Assembly (NCBI GenBank): GCA_963698735.1
Contig: CAVOSA010000020.1
Span: 62,001 to 126,000 of the forward strand
DNA: 64,000 nucleotides
Direction of reading: 5' to 3'
DNA from: RPQJ01 sp963698735
Lineage (GTDB): Bacteria; Pseudomonadota; Gammaproteobacteria; Steroidobacterales; Steroidobacteraceae
The notes beneath the pieces were generated by a model, which made no database searches, was not told where the DNA came from, and saw only the letters and a list, made by a program, of their open reading frames with translations. Below are positions 1-8,481 of the stretch, in pieces. The position numbers and the translations under genes were made by a program. Each line of letters begins with the position of its first letter. Position 1 is the first letter of the stretch.

Positions 1-413
1 TCTCGGTCGTGCCCTTCAAGTTCGCGCTGAGCCGCGGCATGCGCGCAGAGGTCATGGTCGGCCCGGTCAAGACCATCGCGTTGATCGACTCGGGCGCCCA
101 GACGACGGTGGGCAATCTCGCGCTGCGTCAGGCCCTGGCTCGCCGGCGCGGCGAACGCGACCAGTACAACGACGCCGTCATCGGCGTCACCGAGGACATC
201 CAGGCGGCCACGCGCGTGCGGATTCCGAGCATCGTGGCCGGCGAACTGATCGTGCGGAACGCCGAGATCATGTTCAGCGACCTGCACATCTTCGACCACT
301 GGCAGCTCACTTCGCGGCCCGCGCTGATCATCGGCATGGATGTGCTCGGCGCGCTCGATACACTGGTCATCGACTACCGCCGCAACGAATTGCAGATCAA
401 GGTCCGGCATTGA
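1..413 (+). CDS. Retropepsin-like aspartic protease, C-terminal part (5' end outside window)
   Basis: The frame is already open at the first base, so the beginning of the gene is outside the window; a GTG at position 9 is probably internal. The visible 134 residues contain an aspartyl-protease flap and active-site signature, ALIDSGAQTTVGN (about residues 24-36), with DSG replacing the usual DTG. A later hydrophobic-hydrophobic-Gly segment, LIIGMDVLG, is the second typical retropepsin motif. This is the layout of the second domain of the two-domain secreted or periplasmic aspartyl-protease family of proteobacteria. The stop lies 13 bp before the SMP-30 gene, so the two may be co-transcribed. 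Substrate unknown. Confidence 0.7.
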   Translation, partial: SVVPFKFALSRGMRAEVMVGPVKTIALIDSGAQTTVGNLALRQALARRRGERDQYNDAVIGVTEDIQAATRVRIPSIVAGELIVRNAEIMFSDLHIFDHWQLTSRPALIIGMDVLGALDTLVIDYRRNELQIKVRH

Positions 414-426
414 ACCGGGAGGGGAC

Positions 427-1299
427 ATGGCACGCGCAACAATGATCGCCGACGGCTTGTATTTCGGGGAAGGTCCGCGCTGGCACGACGGCCGGCTCTG
501 GTTCAGCGACTTCCACGACCACGCCGTCAAGTCGATGGACGCCGCCGGTGGCGTGCGCACGGAACTGCAGATCGACGACCAGCCGAGCGGCCTCGGCTGG
601 CTGCCCGACGGACGCATGCTCGTGGTGTCGATGCGGCGCCGACAAGTGCTGCGCGTCGATCCGGACGGCGTCAAGGTTCATGCGGATCTGTCGGCGATTG
701 CCACGTTTCATACGAACGACATGGTCGTGGACCGTCACGGCCGGGCCTACGTCGGCAATTTCGGCTTCGATCTCGACCACGCGCTGCAGTCGCGCGGCGT
801 CGAAGGAGTTCTGGCGGAGCACCCGACCGCCGTGCTCGCGCGCATCGACCGGGACGGCAGCGTGCACATTGCCTGTGCGGAGATGCATTTTCCGAACGGC
901 AGTGTCATCACACCGGATGGCAAGACGCTGATCGTCGCCGAGACGCTGGCCATGCGGCTGACGGCGTTCGATATCGCGGCCGACGGATCGCTCTCGAATC
1001 GCAGGCTGTGGGCACCGGTCGGCATGCGCGCCCCGGACGGCATCTGCCTCGACGCGGACGGCCACGTCTGGATTGCCAATGCCATCGCACCCGAGTGCGT
1101 GCTGTTCGCCCCCGGCGGCGAAGTCATCGCCGCGGTCGAGACCGACCAGCCCTGCTTTGCCTGCATGCTTGGCGGCCCGGACCGGCGCACGCTCTACATG
1201 CTGACGGCGCCGACATCCGTCGCGGACCTGGCATCGGCTTCTCGGCAGGGGCGCGTAATGGCGGTGCAGGTCGGAACTCCAGGAGCGGGCCTGCCCTGA
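427..1299 (+). CDS. SMP-30/gluconolactonase/LRE family protein
   Basis: A 290-residue six-bladed beta-propeller hydrolase of the regucalcin/gluconolactonase family, usually a metal-dependent lactonase. The family landmarks are present: FGEGPRWHDGRLWFSD near the N-terminus (metal-binding Glu in EGP), HTNDMVVDRHGRAYVGN in the middle, FPNGSVITPDGKTLIVAE and APDGICLDADGHVWIAN (metal-binding Asn and Asp). The start at ATG 427 is preceded by a GGGAGGGG ribosome-binding site; the frame is open further upstream but without homology. No signal peptide is visible, so the enzyme is cytoplasmic. The lactone substrate cannot be predicted. Confidence 0.88.
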   Translation: MARATMIADGLYFGEGPRWHDGRLWFSDFHDHAVKSMDAAGGVRTELQIDDQPSGLGWLPDGRMLVVSMRRRQVLRVDPDGVKVHADLSAIATFHTNDMVVDRHGRAYVGNFGFDLDHALQSRGVEGVLAEHPTAVLARIDRDGSVHIACAEMHFPNGSVITPDGKTLIVAETLAMRLTAFDIAADGSLSNRRLWAPVGMRAPDGICLDADGHVWIANAIAPECVLFAPGGEVIAAVETDQPCFACMLGGPDRRTLYMLTAPTSVADLASASRQGRVMAVQVGTPGAGLP

Positions 1300-1439
1300 T
1301 CGGAGTCGCGGGCCGGCGCCCGTTGCAGTCTGACGGGCCTGTTGAAATGGGCCGAGTCGACGGCACAATGGGTGCCCGGAGCGCGCGGGCCGCCCGGGTC
1401 GCACCCGCCCACTCTGAACCGAAAAGGAAACCCATCGAC

Positions 1440-2036
1440 ATGAGCAAGCCAGGAATGTTCGCAGCTGCAATCGCCGTCCTCGCCGTGGCAGCCTGGAGCC
1501 AGTCAGCGCTGGCGGACACTGCCGCAGCGACGTGTGAGGTCCGCAAGGAAGGCGAAACGAAGCAAGGCGCCTCGGGAGCGTGCGACTTCTCGCAGCGCCA
1601 GGGTTACATCTCGATCAACCTGCGCAATGGCGACAACGTCGAACTCCGGCCCGCGGACAAGCCGAATCATTTCAAGGACCAGAAGGGCAACAAGGTCGTG
1701 CGCACGTCGACGGGCGCCAATACCCAGGAATACAAGTGGGACCACCGGAAGATCATCGTTACCTTCGCGGCTGGTCACGGCGCCCAGGCGCACTCTCAGA
1801 ACTACGCATCCGGCGGCACTCCACCGGACCTGCAGGACCTGGTCGGCGCAAAGGGCGGGCAGGCCGAGGGTGAACTGCAGCGACGGGGCTACGAGTACCG
1901 CACGGGTTCCACCTCTGGCCACGAGAAGTACGGTTACTGGCTGAACAAATCCTCGGGGCGCTGCGTCCAGATCGTCACCGCAGAGGGACGCTACCAGTCG
2001 ATCGTTAACAGCAGTTCCCACAACTGCAATCGTTGA
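1440..2036 (+). CDS. Secreted protein of unknown function
   Basis: A 198-residue protein with a clear Sec signal peptide (MSKPGMFAAAIAVLAVAAW..., cleavage probably after SALA, about residue 25). The ATG is preceded by GAAAAGGAAAC, a good ribosome-binding site. The mature part has four cysteines, two near the start (TCEV, ACDF) and two near the end (RCVQ, NCNR), compatible with two disulfides. It is polar and rich in Lys, Gly and Gln, with the central stretch ISINLRNGDNVELRP predicted to be beta-rich. I do not recognise the family. It ends just before the MFS gene but need not be functionally linked to it. Confidence 0.75.
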   Translation: MSKPGMFAAAIAVLAVAAWSQSALADTAAATCEVRKEGETKQGASGACDFSQRQGYISINLRNGDNVELRPADKPNHFKDQKGNKVVRTSTGANTQEYKWDHRKIIVTFAAGHGAQAHSQNYASGGTPPDLQDLVGAKGGQAEGELQRRGYEYRTGSTSGHEKYGYWLNKSSGRCVQIVTAEGRYQSIVNSSSHNCNR

Positions 2037-2110
2037 AGGCGAAGTTGTATCGCTGCCGCGGGAATGGATGGACCAGGCGGGCACTGCCGGACCTGCAGCC
2101 GGCCGCTGAA

Positions 2111-3385
2111 ATGCCAGGTCTGGATGGCATTTCGCAAGCCGTGGCGCCGATCGCACGCGCCCGGCGTCTGTTCGGATTGCTGGCCCTGCTGTATTTCGCA
2201 CAGGGCCTGCCCTCCGGGCTGATCGCGAAGGCACTGCCCGCCCTGCTCCGCGACCAGGGCGTATCGCTGTCGACGATCGGTTTCACCAGCATGCTGGCAC
2301 TGCCCTGGGCGCTCAAGTTCGCCTGGGCTCCCCTCGTCGACCGCTACGGCTCGCGCCGGCAGTGGCTGCTGGCCCTCAACGCATTGACGATGGCATTGAT
2401 GCTGGTCGTCGCATCGCGCGACTTCGCCGCGTGGATCGAGGTGCTGCCGTTGCTGTTCGCAGTGCTCTTCTGCGCCAACCTGGTCTCTGCCACCCAGGAC
2501 ATCGCGACCGACGGCTACGCGGTCAGCATGCTGAAACCCGAATGGCGCGGCATCGGCAACAGCATCCAGGTGGTCGGCTACAAACTCGGCATGGTGGTGG
2601 GCAGCGGCGGACTGCTGTGGCTGGTCGCGCACCACGGATGGCAGGCGAGTTACGGCGGCCTTGCTGGCCTGATCCTGGTCGTACTCGTGCCTGTATTGTT
2701 CATGCAAGATGCGCGGACGCCGGTGCAGCAGGCTGCAACTCACACGCCCTGGCACGGACTGCGCGGGTACGCGCAGTTATTCAAGGAGTTTGTCGCCCGC
2801 CCCGGATTGGGCTGGTGGCTGCTGACCGTCGCCCTGTACAAGTTCGGCGATTCGCTGGCCTCGCGGATGACCGGGCCGCTGCTCACCGACAGCGGCTTTT
2901 CGCTGGTGGAGATCGGCGTCATCAGCGGGACTGCGGGCGCAACGGCGGGTGTGCTCGGCGCGTTCGTCGGCGGCGCCTCCTTGCTGCGCCTGGGCCATCG
3001 CGAAGCGTTGCTCGGCTTCGGCGTGTTGCAGGCCATGGGCCTCGCCGGCTACCTGTTGGTGGTGGCCGGGGTGCAGAGCGTCTATGCGCTGGGCGCGATC
3101 GTGTACTTTGAGCAGTTCGCGGACGGCCTGTCCACGGTTGCGCTGTTCACGATCATGATGGATCGCTGCCGCCCGCATTCACCGGGCACCGACTACTCGC
3201 TGCAGGCCTCACTGATGGTGATGGTGACTGGAGTCGCGGCGACTTTCGGCGGTGTATTCACTGAGCGGTTCGGCTACGCGGCGGTCTTCGCCGTGGCGTC
3301 GCTGCTCACGCTGCTGGCCCTGGTGCCAGCCATCCTGTCCTTCCGCGCGTCGGGCCACGTGCGGGCCGGCCCCGGTTCGCTATGA
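2111..3385 (+). CDS. MFS transporter, AmpG-like
   Basis: A 424-residue polytopic membrane protein with about twelve hydrophobic segments. The N-terminal block LYFAQGLPSGLIAKALPALL, then FTSMLALPWALKFAWAPLVDRYGSRRQW, is the signature of the AmpG/acetyl-CoA-transporter branch of the major facilitator superfamily. A second hallmark is ATQDIATDGYAVSML in TM4-5. AmpG imports anhydro-muropeptides for cell-wall recycling, so that is the best guess. The frame is open back to a TTG at 2033, but ATG 2111 places the start just before TM1 as in relatives. The peptidase gene follows 7 bp after the stop. Confidence 0.82.
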   Translation: MPGLDGISQAVAPIARARRLFGLLALLYFAQGLPSGLIAKALPALLRDQGVSLSTIGFTSMLALPWALKFAWAPLVDRYGSRRQWLLALNALTMALMLVVASRDFAAWIEVLPLLFAVLFCANLVSATQDIATDGYAVSMLKPEWRGIGNSIQVVGYKLGMVVGSGGLLWLVAHHGWQASYGGLAGLILVVLVPVLFMQDARTPVQQAATHTPWHGLRGYAQLFKEFVARPGLGWWLLTVALYKFGDSLASRMTGPLLTDSGFSLVEIGVISGTAGATAGVLGAFVGGASLLRLGHREALLGFGVLQAMGLAGYLLVVAGVQSVYALGAIVYFEQFADGLSTVALFTIMMDRCRPHSPGTDYSLQASLMVMVTGVAATFGGVFTERFGYAAVFAVASLLTLLALVPAILSFRASGHVRAGPGSL

Positions 3386-3392
3386 TTGCGTG

Positions 3393-5030
3393 ATGCGTCC
3401 ATTCGCCAATCCGCTCGCGGCCCTGTTTCTGTGCCTCGCGGCGACGGCATCTCCCGCGGAGGAGAAAGACGTGGCCGCGGTCGCGGCCGCGGAGTCCGCG
3501 TTCCTCGACTATCTGGATGCCATGGGTGCCGCTGGCTTCATCGAGGCCGGGAGCGTGCAGAACTACGCGGGCAAGGATCTCGCCGCCTGGCAGCAGGCCC
3601 TGGACGAGCGTCGGCAGTTGCTGAACGGCGCACTCGCGAGAATCCAGGCCGGACGACTCGCACCCGGCGACCAACGCGCCGTCGCATCGATGCGCAAGTC
3701 GGTCGCTGCGCACGACGCAGAGGGGACGACACCGGGCGGGCGGACGCCTGGCTGCCAGGACGCACAGGATCGCAGCCTGGAGTACGCGGCACTGCGCGAT
3801 GCGCTGGTCAGCTGCTACGTCGAGCACGGCAACCAGCTCAAGTTCGGCGGCGGCACGATCGATCGCGGCACGGCGCTGCAGTTGCTGCACGTCGTGGACG
3901 ACCCCGCGGAGCGCAAGGCGATCTTCGACGCCTTCATTCCGCTCTGGACGGCACTCAATGGACGCAACCAGGCCGACAGCCCCTATCGCAGGATGATCGC
4001 GCTGGCGGCGGACGATGCGAAAACGCATGGCTCGGAGATCGACGCGGCGGCGCGCGCGATCGGCGTCGAGACGGCCGAGGTCGAGCGCTGGCTCGTGCAG
4101 GTGCTGGAAGCTTGGCGCGACGCCAACCCTGCGGATCCGATCGAGCCGTGGGATTTCCGCTACCGCAACGGTGCGGCCAATCGCCAGTTGCAGGCCCGAA
4201 TCCCGGCGGCAACGCTGCTGCCGGTCAACGAGCGCTTCTATCGCGACCTTGGCGCGGACCTGCTCAAGCTTGGCGTCGTGTTCGATCTCGAATCCCGGCC
4301 GGACAAGTCGCCGCTCGCCTATTCCGACTTCCTCGCCCGCGGCCGCAGCGTGCGCAGCGAATGGCGGCGGCCGGTCGCGCGCGTTCTTGGCACCTACCCC
4401 ACGGGCGGGCTGTTCTCGCTCAACGAACTGGTGCACGAGAACGGACACGCCGTGCACGTCAGCGCCATCCACACGCGGCCCGCCTACATGGACTGGCCCG
4501 ATACGCTGTTCACCGAGGCGTTCGCCGACGTGCCGTCCTGGAGCGTCCACGAGCCCTCCTGGCAGCGCCGGTATCTGGGCGCCGAGGTCGCGGAGGCGGA
4601 CTCGATGCGGGCACTGTTCGCCAACGTCATGCTCGACGTCGCGTGGTCGCTGTTCGAGATGCGCATGCTGCAGGACCCACGCACGGACCCGAACGCAGTC
4701 TGGACCGACATCACCTATCGCTACCTGCGCATCGTGCCGCACCCGGAGGTGCCGTGGTGGGCCATGCGCGTGCAACTCGCGGGCAATCCAGGCTACATGG
4801 TCAACTACGGTCTCGGCGCGGTGCTGACTGCCGAGATGCGCGCCCGTACGATCGACGCGATCGGGCCGTTCGATACCGGCAACGCGCAATGGTACGCATG
4901 GCTCAGCGAACAACTGCTGCGTTACGGCTCCGAGCGCGACACGCAAACGCTTATGCAGGACTTGCTGGGCCGGCCGGTGTCGCCGACCGCGCTGCTGCAG
5001 CAGATCAAGCGCTGCGGCAGCGCGCGTTGA
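3393..5030 (+). CDS. Secreted zinc metallopeptidase, M3-like (HExxH gluzincin)
   Basis: A 545-residue protein starting with a signal peptide (MRPFANPLAALFLCLAATASPAEE). It carries the zinc-binding motif VHENGHAVH at about residues 347-355, and FTEAFAD some 25 residues later supplies the third zinc ligand. The C-terminal helical region contains the NPGYMVNYGLGAV segment seen in M3-type peptidases. The protein should act in the periplasm as an oligopeptidase or carboxydipeptidase. It starts 7 bp after the AmpG-like transporter, suggesting an operon and perhaps a shared role in peptide or muropeptide turnover. It ends one base before the convergent thiolase. Confidence 0.82.
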   Translation: MRPFANPLAALFLCLAATASPAEEKDVAAVAAAESAFLDYLDAMGAAGFIEAGSVQNYAGKDLAAWQQALDERRQLLNGALARIQAGRLAPGDQRAVASMRKSVAAHDAEGTTPGGRTPGCQDAQDRSLEYAALRDALVSCYVEHGNQLKFGGGTIDRGTALQLLHVVDDPAERKAIFDAFIPLWTALNGRNQADSPYRRMIALAADDAKTHGSEIDAAARAIGVETAEVERWLVQVLEAWRDANPADPIEPWDFRYRNGAANRQLQARIPAATLLPVNERFYRDLGADLLKLGVVFDLESRPDKSPLAYSDFLARGRSVRSEWRRPVARVLGTYPTGGLFSLNELVHENGHAVHVSAIHTRPAYMDWPDTLFTEAFADVPSWSVHEPSWQRRYLGAEVAEADSMRALFANVMLDVAWSLFEMRMLQDPRTDPNAVWTDITYRYLRIVPHPEVPWWAMRVQLAGNPGYMVNYGLGAVLTAEMRARTIDAIGPFDTGNAQWYAWLSEQLLRYGSERDTQTLMQDLLGRPVSPTALLQQIKRCGSAR

Positions 5031-5031
5031 G

Positions 5032-6231
5032 CTACCCCGGGCGCTCGAGCGCCAGCGCCAGCCCCTGCCCCACCCCGACACAGAGCGTCACCAGCGCGCG
5101 CCGGCCGCCGATTCGCTCGAGCTGACGCAACGCCGTGAGCGCCAGCCGCGCGCCGCTCGCGCCGAGCGGATGCCCAAGGGCGATTGCGCCGCCATTCGGG
5201 TTCACCTGCTGCGCATCGTCGGGCAAGCCGAGCGAACGCGTCACGGCCAGCACCTGCGCGGCAAACGCCTCGTTGATCTCGATGACGTCGAAGTCGTCGA
5301 GCCGCAGGCGCAGCCGCGCCAGCAGCTTGTGCACGGCGCCAACCGGCCCGATCCCCATGACTCGCGGCGCGACGCCGCAGGCCGCCATGCCGAGAATTCG
5401 CGCACGTGGCGCGAGGCCATTGCGCGCCATGCCGGCTGCGGAGGCGACGAGCAACGCGCACGCGCCGTCGTTGATGCCCGAGGCGTTGCCCGCCGTGATG
5501 CTGGTGCCCGGCCCCAGGATCGGCACCAGCGATGCCAGCCTGGCAAGCGATGTGTCCGCACGCGGTTGTTCGTCAGCCTCGACTGGCGAGGTCTTCGATC
5601 CGGCGGGCACGCTCACAAGTTCGTCGCAAAACCACCCCTGCCCGATGGCCGCAGCCGCGCGCTGTTGCGACCGCAGTGCGAAGGCGTCCTGGTCTTCGCG
5701 GGAAATGCCGTGCTCGCGCGCGAGGTTCTCTGCCGTCTGCGTCATCGAGTCCACGCCGTGCAGCGCCTGCATGCGCGGGTTGACGAAGCGCCACCCCAAG
5801 GTGGTGTCTTCGAGCTTCTGCTCGCGCGAGTGCGGCACGTCTGCCTTGCCCAGCACGTAGGGCGCGCGGGTCATGCTCTCGACGCCGCCGGCAACGACCA
5901 GGTCGGCTTCCCCCAGCGCGCAGGCACGCGCAGCCTGGCCGACGGCCTCGAGGCCTGACGCGCACAGGCGATTGATCGTCACGCCAGGCACGGACTCCGG
6001 CAGGCCTGCGAGCAATGCAGCCATGCGCGCCACGTTGCGGTTGTCCTCGCCTGCCTGGTTCGCGCAACCGAGGTAGACGTCATCGATCAGCGCCGGATCA
6101 AGGCTGGCATGGCGCGCCAGCAGCCGCTGGATCGGGACCGCGGCGAGATCGTCGGTGCGGACGCCGGACAGGCCGCCGCGGAACCGGCCGAAGGGCGTGC
6201 GAATGCCGTCGCAGAGATAGGCTTGCGTCAT
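5032..6231 (-). CDS. pcaF: 3-oxoadipyl-CoA thiolase / acetyl-CoA acyltransferase
   Basis: A 399-residue thiolase. The start AYLCDGIRTPFGRFRGG and the block GCANQAGEDNRNVARMAALL are characteristic of the PcaF/PaaJ subgroup that cleaves 3-oxoadipyl-CoA to succinyl-CoA and acetyl-CoA. The nucleophile is Cys90 (NRLCASGL), with His354 (GHPLG) and Cys384 (CVGVGQG) completing the active site. ATG 6231 is used although the frame extends to 6315, because the family begins exactly here and the IclR gene ends one base upstream. It forms a leftward two-gene unit with the regulator and matches the CatI/CatJ CoA-transferase encoded divergently, which supports the substrate call. Confidence 0.9.
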   Translation of the reverse strand: MTQAYLCDGIRTPFGRFRGGLSGVRTDDLAAVPIQRLLARHASLDPALIDDVYLGCANQAGEDNRNVARMAALLAGLPESVPGVTINRLCASGLEAVGQAARACALGEADLVVAGGVESMTRAPYVLGKADVPHSREQKLEDTTLGWRFVNPRMQALHGVDSMTQTAENLAREHGISREDQDAFALRSQQRAAAAIGQGWFCDELVSVPAGSKTSPVEADEQPRADTSLARLASLVPILGPGTSITAGNASGINDGACALLVASAAGMARNGLAPRARILGMAACGVAPRVMGIGPVGAVHKLLARLRLRLDDFDVIEINEAFAAQVLAVTRSLGLPDDAQQVNPNGGAIALGHPLGASGARLALTALRQLERIGGRRALVTLCVGVGQGLALALERPG

Positions 6232-6232
6232 G

Positions 6233-7054
6233 TCAGGTGGCAACCGGAGGCAGGCTGTTGGCGGGGAGGCAACGCGCGATCGCGGCCGCGGTGGACCGGA
6301 GTTCGGGCAGGACATCGCGTTGTGCGTGACGTGCCGCGTCCGCGTGGAACGGCAGGCTTGCGTTCAGGGCCGCGATGACGCGGCCTTCGCGGTCAAGCAC
6401 GGGGACAGCCAGCGAGCACAGGCCGAGTTCCAGCTCCTGCTCGACGTACGCGTAACCCTGGCCGCGGACCTCGCGCACGATGCGCTTGAGACGACGGGTA
6501 TCGGTCACCGTGTGCGGCGTGAGCCGCGCCGGCCTGCAGTCCGCGAGCCACGCATCGAGCGCGACGTCGGGCAGTCCTGCCAGCAGGACGCGGCCCATCG
6601 AAGCGGCATACGCCGGCAGGCGCGCCCCTACGCCCAGCGCGACCGTCATCACGCGCCGCACCGGCACACGCAGCACGTACACGATCGACTGGTCGTCGAG
6701 CACGGCCATCGAACAACTGTGGTTGACGCGCTCGGCAAGCTGCTCCAGCAGCGGCTGCGCCAGGTCCGTGAGTTTCAGCGACCCGAGTGCGCCGAAACCC
6801 AGCTCCAGCACTCGCGGGCTGAGCGCGTACTCGCGCCCGAGCGCGCGCACGTAGCCGAGGTGCTGCAGCGTGAGCAGCAGCCGCCGGGCCGCCGCTCGCG
6901 ACACTCCGGCGCGCGCAGCCACATCGGCGAGGCTCAGCGTCGGGTGCCCCGAGTCGAAGACCGTCAGCACTGCCAGCCCCCGAGCCAGTGATTGGACGTA
7001 GTCACGGCTTTGCTCGAACGCGAGCGAAGCGGAAGATGGGTCCCGGACTGCCAT
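6233..7054 (-). CDS. IclR-family transcriptional regulator (PcaR/PcaU-type)
   Basis: A 273-residue IclR-family regulator. An N-terminal winged helix (about residues 20-85, RGLAVLTVFDSGHPTLSLADVAARAG then VSRAAARRLLLTL as recognition helix) is followed by the IclR effector domain (MTVALGVGARLPAYAASMGRVLLAG, later GYAYVEQELELGLCSLAVPV). PcaR, PcaU and PobR of the beta-ketoadipate pathway belong to this family, and the adjacent thiolase and CoA-transferase genes make a 3-oxoadipate-type effector likely. The gene is divergent from the aminotransferase operon, with two palindromes in the 93-bp gap. It is probably autoregulated and controls both directions. Confidence 0.88.
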   Translation of the reverse strand: MAVRDPSSASLAFEQSRDYVQSLARGLAVLTVFDSGHPTLSLADVAARAGVSRAAARRLLLTLQHLGYVRALGREYALSPRVLELGFGALGSLKLTDLAQPLLEQLAERVNHSCSMAVLDDQSIVYVLRVPVRRVMTVALGVGARLPAYAASMGRVLLAGLPDVALDAWLADCRPARLTPHTVTDTRRLKRIVREVRGQGYAYVEQELELGLCSLAVPVLDREGRVIAALNASLPFHADAARHAQRDVLPELRSTAAAIARCLPANSLPPVAT

Positions 7055-7084
7055 TTGACGCGGAGCTTAGTGATTCGTAGCATT

Positions 7085-7099
7085 GTTCGCAATGCGAAC
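7085..7099. promoter_or_regulatory. Putative IclR/PcaR operator 1 (perfect palindrome)
   Basis: GTTCGCAATGCGAAC is a perfect 7-bp inverted repeat around one central base. It lies 31 bp upstream of the IclR-gene start and 49 bp upstream of the aminotransferase start. Form and half-site (GTTCG/CGAAC) match operators of PcaR/PcaU-type regulators. Assignment is by context; binding is inferred. Confidence 0.65.
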
Positions 7100-7102
7100 G
7101 AT

Positions 7103-7119
7103 TGTGCGATTATCGCACA
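7103..7119. promoter_or_regulatory. Putative IclR/PcaR operator 2 (palindrome)
   Basis: TGTGCGATTATCGCACA is a 7-bp inverted repeat with a three-base centre. Its core GTGCGATTATCGCAC differs at two of fifteen positions from the Pseudomonas putida PcaR site as I recall it, GTTCGATAATCGCAC. It is 19 bp centre-to-centre from operator 1, so nearly two helical turns, and ends 28 bp before the GTG start of the aminotransferase. It probably overlaps that promoter's core. Confidence 0.7.
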
Positions 7120-7147
7120 TCCGTCACAAACACCAACCGGGGACAAC

Positions 7148-8461
7148 GTGAGTTCAGAGCGAGAGCTGGTCCTGCACAGCTGGTGCGCGCAGTCGCACTG
7201 GAACGCACCGACGGTTGTCGGTGGCGACGGCGCGTGGCTGCATCTCGAGGATGGCCGACGCGTCCTCGACATGAGCAGCCTCGCCGAGTGCAGCAACCTC
7301 GGCCATCAGCACCCGCGCGTCGTGGCCGCCATTCGTGCGCAGGCCGAGCAACTGTGTTTCGTCACGAATTCGTGGGGAGCAAGACCCCGCGCCGAGCTGG
7401 CCGAGCGCCTGCTGGAGCTGGCAGGATTCGAGGGCGGGCGCGTGTTCTTCACCCTCGGCGGCGCCGATGCCAACGAGCACGCGGTGAAGATCATCCGCCA
7501 GGCCTGCGGCAAGTTGCGGGGCGTCGTCGTCGCGCGTGACCGCTCGTACCACGGTTCGACGCACCTCGCGATGGCCCTCTCGGGCGACTCCCGGACGCGC
7601 GCGATGATCGACCCCGACGCCATGGGCGTCACCCACGTCGAGCCGCCGTACGCGTACCGCTGCCCGTTCGGCAGCAGCGACGACGCGGACTGCGGCAATC
7701 GCGCCGCAGCGGCGATCGGGCAGCGCATCGACGAGTTCGGCGCCGAGCGCGTCGCGGCCGTCATCGTCGAACCGAACGCGGGCTCCAACGGCATCGTCGC
7801 CCCCGACAGTTACTGGCCCGCCGTCCGCAGCCACACGCAGGCACGCGGCATCCCGCTGATCGCGGACGAAGTCATGAGCGGGTTCGGGCGCTGTGGCGAG
7901 TGGTTCGCCTGGCAACGCTACGGTGACGCGGGGCGGCCCGACGTCATCACGCTCGCCAAGGGCCTGACTGGCGCGATGATGCCGCTCGGTGCCGTGGTGA
8001 TCTCGCGCGACATCGCCGCCCGGCTCGACGACCAGGTGCTGGGCACCGGCCTGACCTATTGCGGTCACCCGCTTGCCTGTGCCGCGGGGGTTGCCGCGAT
8101 CGATGCGTATCGCAACGAGGGGCTGATCGAGCGCTCCCACAGACTTGGCGCAGACCTGCGGCGCGAACTCGACAGGCTTGCCGCGCGTCACCCGGTCATC
8201 GGCGACGTGCGCGGCGGCCATGGCTTGTTCGCCGTGCTCGAACTGGTCAGAGACCGCGCGTCGCGCGAACCGCTGGCACCCTGGCCGCAGACACCGCCCG
8301 CGCTCACTGCCCTGCTCAAGGCAGCCATGACTGAAGGCGTCTCCTTCGGCACACGTGGCAACCTGATCCTGATCGCGCCGCCACTCGTCATCGACGAGCA
8401 GGACCTGGCGCGCGCACTCGCCTTGCTCGACCGCCTGCTGGCGCGATTCTTCCCCGCCTGA
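7148..8461 (+). CDS. Class III PLP-dependent aminotransferase
   Basis: A 437-residue fold-type I omega-aminotransferase. The PLP-binding lysine is about Lys271 in ITLAKGLTGAMMPLGAVV; the aspartate that binds the pyridine nitrogen lies in PLIADEVMSGFGR. GGADANEHAVKIIRQ is the cofactor-phosphate region. The GTG at 7148 follows GGGGAC and gives the family-typical N-terminus; the open frame back to 6992 would overlap the regulator and the operators. It is the first gene of a rightward operon with aldehyde dehydrogenase, CoA-transferase, a second aminotransferase and a permease. Substrates of this subgroup include omega-amino acids, taurine and diamines; the exact donor is unknown. Confidence 0.88.
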   Translation: MSSERELVLHSWCAQSHWNAPTVVGGDGAWLHLEDGRRVLDMSSLAECSNLGHQHPRVVAAIRAQAEQLCFVTNSWGARPRAELAERLLELAGFEGGRVFFTLGGADANEHAVKIIRQACGKLRGVVVARDRSYHGSTHLAMALSGDSRTRAMIDPDAMGVTHVEPPYAYRCPFGSSDDADCGNRAAAAIGQRIDEFGAERVAAVIVEPNAGSNGIVAPDSYWPAVRSHTQARGIPLIADEVMSGFGRCGEWFAWQRYGDAGRPDVITLAKGLTGAMMPLGAVVISRDIAARLDDQVLGTGLTYCGHPLACAAGVAAIDAYRNEGLIERSHRLGADLRRELDRLAARHPVIGDVRGGHGLFAVLELVRDRASREPLAPWPQTPPALTALLKAAMTEGVSFGTRGNLILIAPPLVIDEQDLARALALLDRLLARFFPA

Positions 8462-8481
8462 CCCACGACTGAGCCACGCCC

